From Massilia norwichensis (lineage in GTDB: Bacteria > Pseudomonadota > Gammaproteobacteria > Burkholderiales > Burkholderiaceae_D): a stretch of 64,000 bases of DNA. Of this stretch, positions 34,765 to 44,903 are shown one piece after another. A program made the translations under genes and the position numbers. The notes under the pieces were generated by a model. That model worked only from the letters and a program-made list of their open reading frames with translations. It was not told the DNA's origin and searched no databases. The stretch covers positions 1 to 64,000 of the forward strand of contig NZ_JANUGX010000015.1 in NCBI RefSeq assembly GCF_024753245.1, given 5' to 3'. How positions within the stretch are numbered: the stretch's first letter is position 1; the number at the start of each line of letters is the position of its first letter.

Positions 34765-35594
34765 GGTGCGGCATCTTTCGGGGATGGATGGGATGGGGCG
34801 TCGGACGGCGCGAAGGCCAGTTCGACGATGGCGTCGTTGCTCCAGCTGGTGTCGCCGATCGGCACTTCGACGCGCGTGTCCTTGGCGCGCAGGGCGAGGC
34901 TGCGCTGCCCGTCGCGCAACGTGGCGCCGCGCAGCATGCCCGGCGTCGTCGCGTCCCAGGCGTTATCGCTGTTCTTCATGAAGGCGCACCAGTCGCTGCC
35001 CAGCATGATGGCATTGCCGAGCAGGACGATGTGCAGCGGCGCTTCTTTCTTGGCGATGGCGACGAAGACCTGGCACTCGAGGCGGATGTCGCCCAGGCGG
35101 CGCTGGTTGTCGAGCAGGCCGGGCGACCGCACCGAGGGCCAGACCCGGACCGCGCTGCGTTTTTTACTCAGCCGCAGTTCGGCGTTCGCGTCCCAGGCCG
35201 GCTGGCTGCGCGGCACCTGGAAGCGGCCTTCGGCGTCGAGCGCCAGGCGCAGCGCGTAGCCGTCGTCGCCGGCCAGCACGGCGCCCAGCGGGTCGCTGCC
35301 GGCATGGCCCGCCAGCAGCGCGGCGTCGAGCGGCTTGCCGGCGCGGGTGCGCGCCTGGAACAACAGCGGCGCGTCCGGCGCCAGTGCGTGCTTGGCGTCG
35401 AAGGTGTCGAGGCCGGCGCTGATCGCACGGTAGCTGTGCATCTCGGGGTCGCGGGCGGCCTTGACCTGGACCGTGCCGCCGTCCCGGTCCTGGGCAGCGG
35501 CGCCGGTGGCGGCGCCGCACAAGGCCAGGCCCATCAGCAGACCCGGCAGCAGACCCGGCAGCAGGGAGGCGGGGATGCCGCGCATGCGCCGCAT
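34761..35594 (-). CDS. Exported protein of unknown family, tandem paralogue 3
   Basis: The 277-residue precursor has a signal peptide (about 1-35; Leu/Pro/Gly-rich with a repeated LLPG). It carries the shared blocks RDPEMHSYRAISAGLDTF, HALAPDAPLLF, RRLGDIRLECQVFVAIAKKE, LGSDWCAF and IGDTSWSNDAIVELAFAP. It starts two bases after the permease stop (TGAGCATG); a second ATG three codons later is an alternative. Strong similarity to paralogue 2 at the C-terminus suggests the most recent duplication was between these two. Confidence 0.72.
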   Translation of the reverse strand: MRRMRGIPASLLPGLLPGLLMGLALCGAATGAAAQDRDGGTVQVKAARDPEMHSYRAISAGLDTFDAKHALAPDAPLLFQARTRAGKPLDAALLAGHAGSDPLGAVLAGDDGYALRLALDAEGRFQVPRSQPAWDANAELRLSKKRSAVRVWPSVRSPGLLDNQRRLGDIRLECQVFVAIAKKEAPLHIVLLGNAIMLGSDWCAFMKNSDNAWDATTPGMLRGATLRDGQRSLALRAKDTRVEVPIGDTSWSNDAIVELAFAPSDAPSHPSPKDAAP

Positions 35595-35596
35595 GC

Positions 35597-36595
35597 TCAG
35601 CCCTCGTCGCGCCAGCGGCGCAGGCGCATCGCAGCGAAGATCATCGCGGCGCCGGCCAGCGCGCCGACCCAGGCCTGGACCGTGGCCAGCGTCATCCACG
35701 AGGCTTCGAACAGCAGGCCCATGTCGGGACCCTGGCCCTGGCCGGATTCGCGCACGGCGGCTGGAATGCCATCGGTGAAGCTGAACCAGATGCCCGGCAC
35801 GCTGCCGCTCAGCATGCGCGCGACGATGTCTTGCGCGACCGGCATGATGTTCAGCGGCGTGCCCGAGAAGTTCTCCAGCGTGTAGCTGATCCACTTGACC
35901 AGCAGCAGGGCGACCAGCGGCACGCCGACGGCCCACAGGAAGGGCTTGGTCTTGGCCCAGCTCGACACCAGCAGCAGCCAGCCGACGGTCGGCAGCGCCC
36001 AGACCACGTAGACCGGCAGCAGGGCGAGCAGGCGCAGCGGCTGCAGGTAGAGGTCGGGCTGGGTCAGCAGGGCGCCGATCAGGTGCACGCCGCTGAAGGA
36101 CAGGCCGATCGCGCCGATGGTCAGCAGCAGCAGGGAAGCGACGACTGCCAGCACGCCGGCGATGATCGGTGCGACGCACAGCGCGGTGATGGCCTTCGAC
36201 AGCACCGTGGTGGCGTCCGACACCGGCAGCGATTTCCAGAACAGGATGCTGCGGTCGCGGCGCTCGTCGTACAGCGCGCCCAGGCAGTAGAAGAACATGA
36301 CGCCGGCCATCACGAGGAACAGCGGGGCGCCGGCGGCGACGTACAAGCCGCTGGCGAGCCGCGACAGCTTGATCTGCATCTCGGGCGGCATCGCCGCGGC
36401 GAAGGCGCCATGGCTCACGATGCGGCCATTGATCTGGATGGTGCCGGGCGTGCCGTGCATCGCCAGCCCGTAGATGACGGTGCCGCCGACGAACAGCACC
36501 AGCAGCGCGCCGACGATCGCCGGGGCCCAGAACATCGACCCCTTGTGCTCCCAGTACTCGCGGCGGAGCAGCCACTTCATGGTCAGGGCGTTCAT
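35597..36595 (-). CDS. ABC-2 type transporter permease
   Basis: The 332-residue membrane protein has a first hydrophobic segment near residues 25-45, then a sizeable extracytoplasmic loop and about five further segments between 95 and 325. It begins with a cytoplasmic LLRREYWEHKGSMFWAP, typical of ABC-2 exporters next to YtrA-type regulators. Its ATG overlaps the ATPase stop. It pairs with that ATPase to form an exporter; the substrate cannot be read from the sequence. Confidence 0.88.
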   Translation of the reverse strand: MNALTMKWLLRREYWEHKGSMFWAPAIVGALLVLFVGGTVIYGLAMHGTPGTIQINGRIVSHGAFAAAMPPEMQIKLSRLASGLYVAAGAPLFLVMAGVMFFYCLGALYDERRDRSILFWKSLPVSDATTVLSKAITALCVAPIIAGVLAVVASLLLLTIGAIGLSFSGVHLIGALLTQPDLYLQPLRLLALLPVYVVWALPTVGWLLLVSSWAKTKPFLWAVGVPLVALLLVKWISYTLENFSGTPLNIMPVAQDIVARMLSGSVPGIWFSFTDGIPAAVRESGQGQGPDMGLLFEASWMTLATVQAWVGALAGAAMIFAAMRLRRWRDEG

Positions 36596-37464
36596 GCGTA
36601 GGTTCCTTTCATGGTCGCGACGAACAGGTCGGCGACGCTGGGGTTGCGGGTTTCGCCGAGGGCGGCGAGCTGCTGGCGCGAGGCGCTGCCCGGCGCGGCC
36701 GAATCGAACAGCATCACGGCCTTGCCGAACACGGTGCGGCGGTCGATCGGCTGCAGGGCGTTGGCGGCGCTGATCTTGTCGTGCGAGACCATCACTTCGA
36801 CGTAGCGTTCGCCGATTTCCTCCATCGAGGCGGCCAGCACGATCTTGCCGTCGCGGATGAACATCAGGTCGGTGAGGATGTGCTCGACTTCCTCGACCTG
36901 GTGGGTGGTGATGACGATGGTCTTGTGCTCGTCAAAATAGTCTTCCAGCAGGTTCTGGTAGAACTGCTTGCGGTAGATGATGTCCAGGCCGAGCGTCGGC
37001 TCGTCCAGCACCAGGAGCTTGGCGTCGATCGCCATCACCAGCGCCAGGTGCAGCTGCACGATCATGCCCTTGGACATCTCCTTGACCTTCATGCCCGGCT
37101 TGAGCTTGGTGTTGGCGATGTAGCGCTCGGCCTTTTCGCGGTTGAAGCGCGGATGCACGCCCTGCACGAAATCGATCGCATCCTTGACCCGCATCCAGCG
37201 CGGCAGGATGGCGACGTCGGCGATGAAGCAGACGTCCTGCATCAGGTCGTCGCGCTGGGTGCGCGGGTCGAAGCCGAGTACGCTTAACTGGCCGTCGAAG
37301 GGGATCAGGCCGAGCGCGGCCTTGAGGGTGGTGGTCTTGCCCGAGCCGTTCGGGCCGATCAGGCCGACGATGCGGCCGGCGGGGACCTCGAAGTCGATGC
37401 CGTCGACGGCCACGCGTTTGCCGTAGCGCTTGCTCAAGCCCTTGGCGGAGAGGACGGTATTCAT
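36592..37464 (-). CDS. ABC transporter ATP-binding protein
   Basis: The 290-residue ATPase has Walker A GPNGSGKT (about 40-47), a signature region EMSKGMIVQLHLALVMA in place of the usual LSGGQ (MSKGM), Walker B LLVLDEPTLGLD and the switch His in ITTHQ. I start at the ATG at 37464, with GGAGG upstream. It overlaps the gntR stop and the permease start by four bases each. The unusual signature is shared by several YtrB-like ATPases, as far as I recall. Confidence 0.92.
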   Translation of the reverse strand: MNTVLSAKGLSKRYGKRVAVDGIDFEVPAGRIVGLIGPNGSGKTTTLKAALGLIPFDGQLSVLGFDPRTQRDDLMQDVCFIADVAILPRWMRVKDAIDFVQGVHPRFNREKAERYIANTKLKPGMKVKEMSKGMIVQLHLALVMAIDAKLLVLDEPTLGLDIIYRKQFYQNLLEDYFDEHKTIVITTHQVEEVEHILTDLMFIRDGKIVLAASMEEIGERYVEVMVSHDKISAANALQPIDRRTVFGKAVMLFDSAAPGSASRQQLAALGETRNPSVADLFVATMKGTYA

Positions 37465-37826
37465 GCCTGGCCTCCGCGCTCGCTGTCCAGCAGCTGATCC
37501 ACATTCAGACCCAGCAGGCGGATGCGCTCCAGCATCGCCGGCCATTCCTCGCGCAGGAAGCGCTCGCGTTCGCTTGCCAGCAGCTTTTCGCTGGCCCCTT
37601 CAGTGACGTACATGCCGATCCCCCTTCTTTTTTCTACTAAGTTTTCGTCGACCAGTTCCTGGTAAGCCTTCGAGACCGTGATCGGATTCAGCTGGTACTC
37701 GGCCGCGATCTGGCGCACCGAGGGCAGGGCATCGCCGGCCTTCAAGGCGCCGTCGAGCATCATGCCGATCACTCTTTCCTTCAATTGCCGATAGATCGGC
37801 GCGTTGTCGTTCCAGCCGATGCTCAT
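37461..37826 (-). CDS. GntR-family regulator, YtrA subfamily
   Basis: The 121-residue regulator has the GntR winged helix (APIYRQLKERVIGMMLDGALKAGDALPSVRQIAAEYQLNPITVSKAYQEL) followed by a short helical C-terminus, the layout of YtrA rather than of FadR or HutC. AAGGAG lies before the ATG at 37826. YtrA-type repressors usually control the ABC operon they head, and candidate operator repeats overlap the promoter just upstream. Confidence 0.92.
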   Translation of the reverse strand: MSIGWNDNAPIYRQLKERVIGMMLDGALKAGDALPSVRQIAAEYQLNPITVSKAYQELVDENLVEKRRGIGMYVTEGASEKLLASERERFLREEWPAMLERIRLLGLNVDQLLDSERGGQA

Positions 37827-37901
37827 TGCCGGCTCCTTTGCTGTGCGGTGCGGCGCTGTCCTTCCATGCCTGCCTCCTCGTTGATGGGGCACTACTTCAG
37901 C

Positions 37902-37955
37902 GTTGTATTGAAGTGGTGTTGTAGTGAAGTATAACACCGGTTCGGTGCCTGTCAA
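37902..37955 (-). promoter_or_regulatory. Promoter and repeat operator of the gntR-ABC operon
   Basis: On the minus strand TTGACA (37955-37950) and TATACT (37933-37928) are 16 bases apart, close to the sigma-70 consensus. Two 13-base direct repeats, GTTGTA-(T/G)-TGAAGT on the plus strand (37902-37914 and 37918-37930), lie 16 bases apart. One overlaps the -10 and the other covers the start region. They are the best candidates for the GntR operator. Confidence 0.75.
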
Positions 37956-38043
37956 CACAGAGCTTGGCGGTTCTTATTTTGAAAGGCCCAGTGTAAGGAC
38001 GCTGTTGCCCTTCATGCAAGCTGGGAATTCTGGCAGGTGTGCT

Positions 38044-38808
38044 TCAGGCGGGCTGGCCGTCGAGGCCATGGGGGGTGATGCTGCCGTCGTCGGCGATGGC
38101 GATCCAGCCGCCGCGCACCGGCTCGGCGTCGAGTTCCCAGTCCGGCAGCACGTAGCGGCGGCGGCCGCTCTGTTCGTCCAGATGCAGCGCGGGGCGGTGG
38201 GTGTGGCCGTGGATGATGGTGGCGGCTTGCGTGGCCTCGTGCAGTGCGGCGACCGCGCTTGAGGTCACGTCCATGATTTCATAGGACTTTTCGCCATGCG
38301 CCTGGCGGCTGCCTTCGCGCAGGCCGGCGATGATCGCCTTGCGCTGGGCCAGCGGCATGGCCAGGAACTGCTGCTGCCAGGCCGGCTCGCGCACCTGGGC
38401 GCGGAAGGCCATGTACTTGGTGTCGTCGGTGCACTGGGCGTCGCCGTGCACGAGGGCGATCTGCTGGCCGGCTATGCTGACCACACTAGGGTCGGGCAGG
38501 ATGCGCAAGCCGGCGGCGCGGGCAAAATCCTGGCCGACCAGGAAGTCGCGGTTGCCGGCCATCCAGTACACGGCGACGCCGCCATCGGCGAGGGCGCGCA
38601 GGGCGCCGGCGATGCGCTGGTGGAAAGGCGTGTCGAGGTCGTCGTCGCCGGCCCAGTATTCGAAGATGTCGCCGAGCAGGTAGAGCGCGTCGGCCTTGGG
38701 GGCGCGCTCGGCCAGGAAGCGGAAAAAGGCTTCGGCCGTGCGCGGGTGCGATTCCTGCAGGTGCAGGTCGGAAATGAAGAGCGCAAGCGTGCGCGCGGGA
38801 CTGTTCAT
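38044..38808 (-). CDS. lpxH: UDP-2,3-diacylglucosamine diphosphatase
   Basis: The 254-residue metallophosphoesterase removes UMP to give lipid X in lipid A synthesis. Motifs are FISDLHLQ (metal ligands), LLGDIFEYWAGDDD, GNRDFLVG, VHGDAQCTDD and HGHTHRP, all in the LpxH order. It acts at the inner face of the cytoplasmic membrane. It lies 40 bases downstream of ppiB on the same strand, the usual arrangement in betaproteobacteria. Confidence 0.95.
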   Translation of the reverse strand: MNSPARTLALFISDLHLQESHPRTAEAFFRFLAERAPKADALYLLGDIFEYWAGDDDLDTPFHQRIAGALRALADGGVAVYWMAGNRDFLVGQDFARAAGLRILPDPSVVSIAGQQIALVHGDAQCTDDTKYMAFRAQVREPAWQQQFLAMPLAQRKAIIAGLREGSRQAHGEKSYEIMDVTSSAVAALHEATQAATIIHGHTHRPALHLDEQSGRRRYVLPDWELDAEPVRGGWIAIADDGSITPHGLDGQPA

Positions 38809-38848
38809 CGGTTTTTCTCGGTGGACGGTCCCACGCGCACCTTGTTAA

Positions 38849-39340
38849 TTAGACGATCTCTGCCTTTTCGATGATCACGGCTTCGGTCGGCACGTCCGAG
38901 TGCATGCCCGAACGGCCGGTCTTGACGGTGTTGATCTGGTCGACCACGTCCTGGCCTTCGACGACCTTGCCGAACACGGCATAGCCCCAGCCGTCCTGGC
39001 CCGGGTAGTTCAGGAAGTCGTTGTTCTTGGTGTTGATGAAGAACTGGGCCGAGGCCGAGTGCGGGGCCATGGTACGGGCCATCGCGATGGTGTACTTGTC
39101 GTTCTTCAGGCCGTTCTTGGCTTCGTTCTCGACGGTCTTGTCGGTCGGCTTCTGCGACATGTTCGGCTCGAAACCGCCGCCCTGGATCATGAAGTCCTTG
39201 ATCACGCGGTGGAAGATCGTGTTGCTGAAGTGACCCTTGTTGACGTATTCAACGAAGTTGGCAACCGTCTTCGGCGCTTTTTCGTCGTCGAGTTCGATCT
39301 TGATGTTGCCCTTGTTGGTGGTCATGAGTACGGTGGTCAT
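38849..39340 (-). CDS. ppiB: Cytoplasmic cyclophilin (peptidyl-prolyl isomerase B)
   Basis: The 163-residue cyclophilin has FHRVIKDFMIQGGG (catalytic Arg and Gln), AMARTMAPHSASAQFFIN and a short C-terminus, without a signal peptide. It catalyses proline cis-trans isomerisation in the cytoplasm. It lies 37 bases downstream of a related exported cyclophilin. Confidence 0.96.
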   Translation of the reverse strand: MTTVLMTTNKGNIKIELDDEKAPKTVANFVEYVNKGHFSNTIFHRVIKDFMIQGGGFEPNMSQKPTDKTVENEAKNGLKNDKYTIAMARTMAPHSASAQFFINTKNNDFLNYPGQDGWGYAVFGKVVEGQDVVDQINTVKTGRSGMHSDVPTEAVIIEKAEIV

Positions 39341-39377
39341 GGTTTGTCCTGTGCCTTATTGTTAAGAGTTCGGTATT

Positions 39378-39983
39378 TTACTTCGCTTTGACGATCGTCG
39401 CGGACTGGATCACGACTGGCGTGACCGGCACGTTCTGCATGCCCTTGACGTCGTCGACCAGTACGCCCTTGATCTTGTCGACCACTTCCTGGCCCTTCAC
39501 GACCTTGCCGAATACGGTGTAGCCGGCATCCACGCGGTTGATGGCGTCCAGGCCGAAATTGTCGGCCACGTTGATGAAGAACTGCGAAGTGGCGGAATCC
39601 GGATTGTCCTCGCGCGCCATCGCGACCGTGTACGCGGCATTGGACAGGCCGTTATTGCCTTCGTTCTTGATCGGCGGACGGGTTTTGCGGCCTTTCAATT
39701 GTGCGTCCATGCCGCCGCCCTGGATCATGAAGCCGTCGATCACGCGGTGGAAGATGGTGCCCTTGTAGAAGCCCGACTTCACGTACTGCAGGAAATTCGC
39801 GACCGTGACCGGCGCTTTTTCCTGGTCCAGTTCGAGCACGATCTCGCCCATCGTGGTTTTCAGCGAGACCTGCGGGTCGGCCGCCCAGGCCGCCGCCGAG
39901 AGCAGCAGGGCACCTGTCGCGACCGCGGCGGTGGCGAAGGCGCGGGTCAGCAGGCGGGGACGGGACGGTTTCATGGTGTGCAT
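39378..39983 (-). CDS. ppiA: Periplasmic cyclophilin (peptidyl-prolyl isomerase A)
   Basis: The 201-residue precursor has a signal peptide (about 1-35, ending AWA) and a cyclophilin domain with [14 protein letters not shown] and [18 protein letters not shown]. It should act on periplasmic proteins. GAGGAAG lies before the ATG at 39983; an ATG three codons later is possible. ppiA, ppiB and lpxH probably form one operon. Confidence 0.94.
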   Translation of the reverse strand: MHTMKPSRPRLLTRAFATAAVATGALLLSAAAWAADPQVSLKTTMGEIVLELDQEKAPVTVANFLQYVKSGFYKGTIFHRVIDGFMIQGGGMDAQLKGRKTRPPIKNEGNNGLSNAAYTVAMAREDNPDSATSQFFINVADNFGLDAINRVDAGYTVFGKVVKGQEVVDKIKGVLVDDVKGMQNVPVTPVVIQSATIVKAK

Positions 39984-40224
39984 CGTGGCTTCCTCTCTGT
40001 GGGCAAACGCAAAGTCGTGTCAAGAGTTTTGCAGAAAAATAAACCTGTGGCATATGCGGCCAGTCAGGATTTTATCAATGCTATACTTTGCGACGGACTG
40101 TTGATTTTATCAAAGTAGCACAGTGTCACAGTCCTGACGGTCGCGACGGGTGTCACACTCCCGGCACGCTGCCCCGCAGCGCTGCGTCCGAGCGTCAAGC
40201 TCCAACCATCCAGAACACCATCCG

Positions 40225-41622
<1,398 letters not shown>

Positions 41623-41637
41623 GCGAAGCTATCCGGC

Positions 41638-42294
41638 ATGGCACTTTCCAAGGACCTCATGGGCGCGGCACCGGCATTGCCTGATCTTCCTCCCTACTGG
41701 GCGGAGGCAAAGGCCGAGCTCATGCGGCGGGACCGCATCATGAACAAGCTGATCCCGCAGTTCGGGGACATGCACCTGCGCGGCCATCCGGACCCGTTCA
41801 CGACCCTCGCGCGCTCGATCGTCGGCCAGCAGGTCACGGTCAAGGCGGCCGAAGCCGCCTGGGGCAAATTGCGCGAACTGTGCCCGAAGATGACGCCTTC
41901 GCAGGTGATCAAGGCCGGCGCCGCCGAACTGTCCGCCTGCGGCCTGTCGAAACGCAAGACCGAATACATCCTCGACCTGGCCGACCATTTCAAGGCCAAG
42001 CGCGTCCACGCCGACCAGTGGTCGGAGATGGACGACGAGGCGGTGATCGCCGAACTGGTCCAGATCCGCGGCATCACCCGCTGGACAGCAGAGATGTTTT
42101 TGATATTTAATCTGCTCAGGCCAAATGTGCTGCCGCTCGACGATGCCGGCCTGATCCAGGGCATCAGCCAGAACTATTTCTCGGGCGAACCCGTGTCGCG
42201 CAGCGATGCGCGCGAGGTCGCCGCCAACTGGGAGCCCTGGCGAACAGTTGCCACTTGGTACTTATGGCGCAGTTTGGACCCGAATCCGGGTTAA
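41638..42294 (+). CDS. alkA: DNA-3-methyladenine glycosylase II-like (AlkA family)
   Basis: The 218-residue base-excision enzyme has a helix-hairpin-helix domain (LVQIRGITRWTAEMFLIF) followed by the catalytic Asp in LPLDDAGL. It includes SIVGQQVTVKAAEAAW, typical of the HhH-GPD family. It lacks the N-terminal domain of E. coli AlkA, so it is the shorter form common in betaproteobacteria. It lies 15 bases after cysS. Confidence 0.9.
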   Translation: MALSKDLMGAAPALPDLPPYWAEAKAELMRRDRIMNKLIPQFGDMHLRGHPDPFTTLARSIVGQQVTVKAAEAAWGKLRELCPKMTPSQVIKAGAAELSACGLSKRKTEYILDLADHFKAKRVHADQWSEMDDEAVIAELVQIRGITRWTAEMFLIFNLLRPNVLPLDDAGLIQGISQNYFSGEPVSRSDAREVAANWEPWRTVATWYLWRSLDPNPG

Positions 42295-42354
42295 AATGCG
42301 CGTTTGCTGCCGCGCCCTGGCTGGCGCGGGGCCACAAGAATAATCGGAGTTACG

Positions 42355-43332
42355 ATGAGTAAAACAACTTTCCTCAGTTTTGAGCAGCCGATCGCCGAGC
42401 TCGATTCCAAAATTGAAGAGCTTCGCTTCGTGCAGGACGATTCGGCTGTCGACATCTCGGAAGAGATCGACCGCCTGGCCAAAAAGAGCCAGCAACTGAC
42501 GAAAGACATCTACGCCAAGCTGACCCCCTGGCAGGTTTCCCAGATCGCGCGCCACCCGCAGCGTCCGTACACGATGGACTATGTGAACGCGATCTTCACC
42601 GACTTCCACGAACTGCACGGCGACCGCACTTTCGCGGACGACCAGTCCATCATCGGCGGCCTGGCCCGTTTCAACGGCCAGTCCTGCATGGTGATCGGCC
42701 ACCAGAAGGGCCGCGACACCAAAGAGCGTGCGATGCGCAACTTCGGCATGCCCAAGCCGGAAGGCTATCGCAAGGCGATGCGCCTGATGAAGCTGGCCGA
42801 GAAGTTCAACCTGCCGATCTTCACCTTCGTCGACACCCCGGGCGCCTTCCCGGGCATCGACGCCGAAGAGCGCGGCCAGTCCGAAGCGATCGGCCATAAC
42901 CTGTACGTCATGGCCGAGCTGAAAGTGCCGCTGATCGCCACCATCATCGGCGAAGGCGGTTCGGGCGGCGCGCTGGCGATCGCCGTCGGCGACGCCGTGC
43001 TGATGCTGCAGTACGCGACCTATTCGGTGATCTCGCCGGAAGGCTGCGCTTCGATCCTGTGGAAGACCTCGGAGCGCGCGGCCGAAGCCGCCGACGCACT
43101 GGGCCTGACCGCGCATCGCCTGAAGGCCATCGGCCTGATCGACAAGATCGTCAGCGAACCGCTGGGCGGCGCCCACCGCGACCCGGCCGCCATGGCCCAG
43201 GGCCTGAAGCGCGCGCTGGCCGACACCCTGCGCCAGTTCCAGGGCATGAAGACCAAGGATCTGCTCGAAGCCCGTCACGCGAAGCTGATGGCCTACGGCA
43301 AATTCAAGGAAACCACCCCGCGCGAAGAGTGA
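42355..43332 (+). CDS. accA: Acetyl-CoA carboxylase, carboxyltransferase alpha subunit
   Basis: The 325-residue subunit joins AccD to transfer the carboxyl group from biotin to acetyl-CoA at the start of fatty acid synthesis. It opens with [20 protein letters not shown] and carries the crotonase-like core with [22 protein letters not shown] and [11 protein letters not shown]. The ATG at 42355 has CGGAG upstream. Its stop overlaps the tilS start. Confidence 0.97.
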   Translation: MSKTTFLSFEQPIAELDSKIEELRFVQDDSAVDISEEIDRLAKKSQQLTKDIYAKLTPWQVSQIARHPQRPYTMDYVNAIFTDFHELHGDRTFADDQSIIGGLARFNGQSCMVIGHQKGRDTKERAMRNFGMPKPEGYRKAMRLMKLAEKFNLPIFTFVDTPGAFPGIDAEERGQSEAIGHNLYVMAELKVPLIATIIGEGGSGGALAIAVGDAVLMLQYATYSVISPEGCASILWKTSERAAEAADALGLTAHRLKAIGLIDKIVSEPLGGAHRDPAAMAQGLKRALADTLRQFQGMKTKDLLEARHAKLMAYGKFKETTPREE

Positions 43333-44744
43333 GTCGTCGTTCATCCGGACCGGCCCCTGCCGCCGGTCCTTTCACGCAGGCTTTTCATGGCCTGCGCACC
43401 GAATATTCCCCGTCCAGCATAGCGGTCGCCCTCAGCGGCGGACTCGATTCCATGGTGCTGTTGCACCTGGCGCACGAGGCTGCCAAGGTAGCCGGCCTGC
43501 CGCTGTTCGCCTTCCACGTGCATCACGGCCTGAGCCCGAACGCCGACGCCTGGCATGCGCATTGTGCCGCGGCATGCGCCGAGCTCGGTGTCGTCTTCGA
43601 TCACCGCGAAGTCACGGTCGAGAAGGGCAAAAGCGGCGTGGAAGCGGCGGCGCGCAAGCAGCGCTACGCCGCGCTGGGCGACATGTGCCGCGCGCACGGC
43701 GTCGAGCTGCTGCTGACCGCCCACCACCTCGACGACCAGGCCGAAACCGTGCTGCTGCAACTGCTGCGCGGCTCCGGCCCGGCCGGCCTGTCCGGCATGG
43801 ACGCCGCCAACCGCGCGCCGACCCTGCTCGGCGACGACCGTATCGTGATGGCGCGCCCGCTGCTGGCCGTTGCGCGTGCCGAACTCGAAGCCTATGCGGC
43901 GGCGCAGCAGATCGCCTGGGTCGAGGATGAATCGAACAGCGATCCGCGCTACACCCGCAACGCGCTGCGCCACACGGTGATGCCGGCGCTGGCCCAGGCC
44001 TTTCCCGGCTTCCAGCGCCGCATCGCGCGCAGCAGCGCGCACGCGGCGTCGAGCCAGCGCCTGCTCGACGAGCTGGCGGCGCAGGACCTGGCCGCCTGCC
44101 TGGACGGCGAGGCGATCAAGCTGCCGTGCCTGCGCGCCCTGAGCGCGGACCGCATCAACAACCTGCTGCGCTACTGGTTCGCGCAACGCGGCTTCGGCAT
44201 GCCGTCCACGGCCTGGCTGGAGCAGATGGTGGCCCAGCTCACCAGCGCGCGCGAAGATGCGCAGCCGCTGGTCGCGCACCCGGACGTCGACGTGCGCCGC
44301 TACCGCGAGCGCCTGCTGCTGGTGCCCAAGCTGCCGGACCTGGCCGGCCTGCGCGACCCCGACGACGAAGGCATCATCGTCAAGCATGCCCAGGCCTTTA
44401 CCTGGGCTGGCGAGCTTAGCATCGCCTTCCCGGACTACGGCGGGGTGCTGCATTTCGATCCCGCTCCGCTCGGGCTGGACCCGGCCTGGTTGCGGTCGGC
44501 CAAGGTGGAAATCGACTTCCGCAAGGGCGGCGAGCGCCTCAAGCTGGCGCCGAACCGGCCGACCCGCGGCCTCAAGCAGCTGTTCCAGGCGCACGACGTG
44601 CCGGCATGGGAGCGTTCGCGCCTGCCCATCGTCAGCAGCGGCTTCGACCTGCTGTTCGCGGCCGGGCTGGGCATGGATTGCCGCTTTGTATCTGAAGGAT
44701 TGGAAGGGGCAGGGCGGATTCGCCTGCGCTGGGAATCGACCTGA
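43329..44744 (+). CDS. tilS: tRNA(Ile)-lysidine synthase
   Basis: The 471-residue enzyme attaches lysine to C34 of the tRNA-Ile CAU anticodon. The PP-loop [12 protein letters not shown] is near residue 37, followed by [27 protein letters not shown] and the C-terminal TilS domains with [24 protein letters not shown]. The GTG at 43329 overlaps the accA TGA; earlier in-frame starts lie deep inside accA. Confidence 0.95.
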   Translation: MSRRSSGPAPAAGPFTQAFHGLRTEYSPSSIAVALSGGLDSMVLLHLAHEAAKVAGLPLFAFHVHHGLSPNADAWHAHCAAACAELGVVFDHREVTVEKGKSGVEAAARKQRYAALGDMCRAHGVELLLTAHHLDDQAETVLLQLLRGSGPAGLSGMDAANRAPTLLGDDRIVMARPLLAVARAELEAYAAAQQIAWVEDESNSDPRYTRNALRHTVMPALAQAFPGFQRRIARSSAHAASSQRLLDELAAQDLAACLDGEAIKLPCLRALSADRINNLLRYWFAQRGFGMPSTAWLEQMVAQLTSAREDAQPLVAHPDVDVRRYRERLLLVPKLPDLAGLRDPDDEGIIVKHAQAFTWAGELSIAFPDYGGVLHFDPAPLGLDPAWLRSAKVEIDFRKGGERLKLAPNRPTRGLKQLFQAHDVPAWERSRLPIVSSGFDLLFAAGLGMDCRFVSEGLEGAGRIRLRWEST

Positions 44745-44758
44745 GATGCGGGTCTGAG

Positions 44759-44791
44759 ATGCGAAAAGCGCATAATATGCCCTTTTCGCAT
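44759..44791. repeat. Long inverted repeat between tilS and lysC
   Basis: ATGCGAAAAGCGCATA (44759-44774) and TATGCCCTTTTCGCAT (44776-44791) are inverted copies with one mismatch and one base between them. The hairpin could terminate tilS transcription, though no T run follows. The palindrome could instead be a protein-binding site in the lysC leader. It lies 112 bases before the lysC start. Confidence 0.6.
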
Positions 44792-44903
44792 TACCATATT
44801 CCTATTAGGTATAGCTTTCACCTCCCCACATCTTGTGATTCTGCACCGCAGCATGTAGAGTTAAAGACCCCTTCTATTTTTTACAAGCGGAAACCTTCAC
44901 CAC

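Noticed and set aside
34761..36575. A single minus-strand frame of about 600 codons covering both permease and paralogue 3
   Set aside because: Its first half is the wrong frame over the permease gene. The real gene starts at 35594 with a signal peptide.
44745..44903. Lysine riboswitch before lysC
   Set aside because: The 159-base leader is too short and lacks the conserved core; only a simple palindrome is present.
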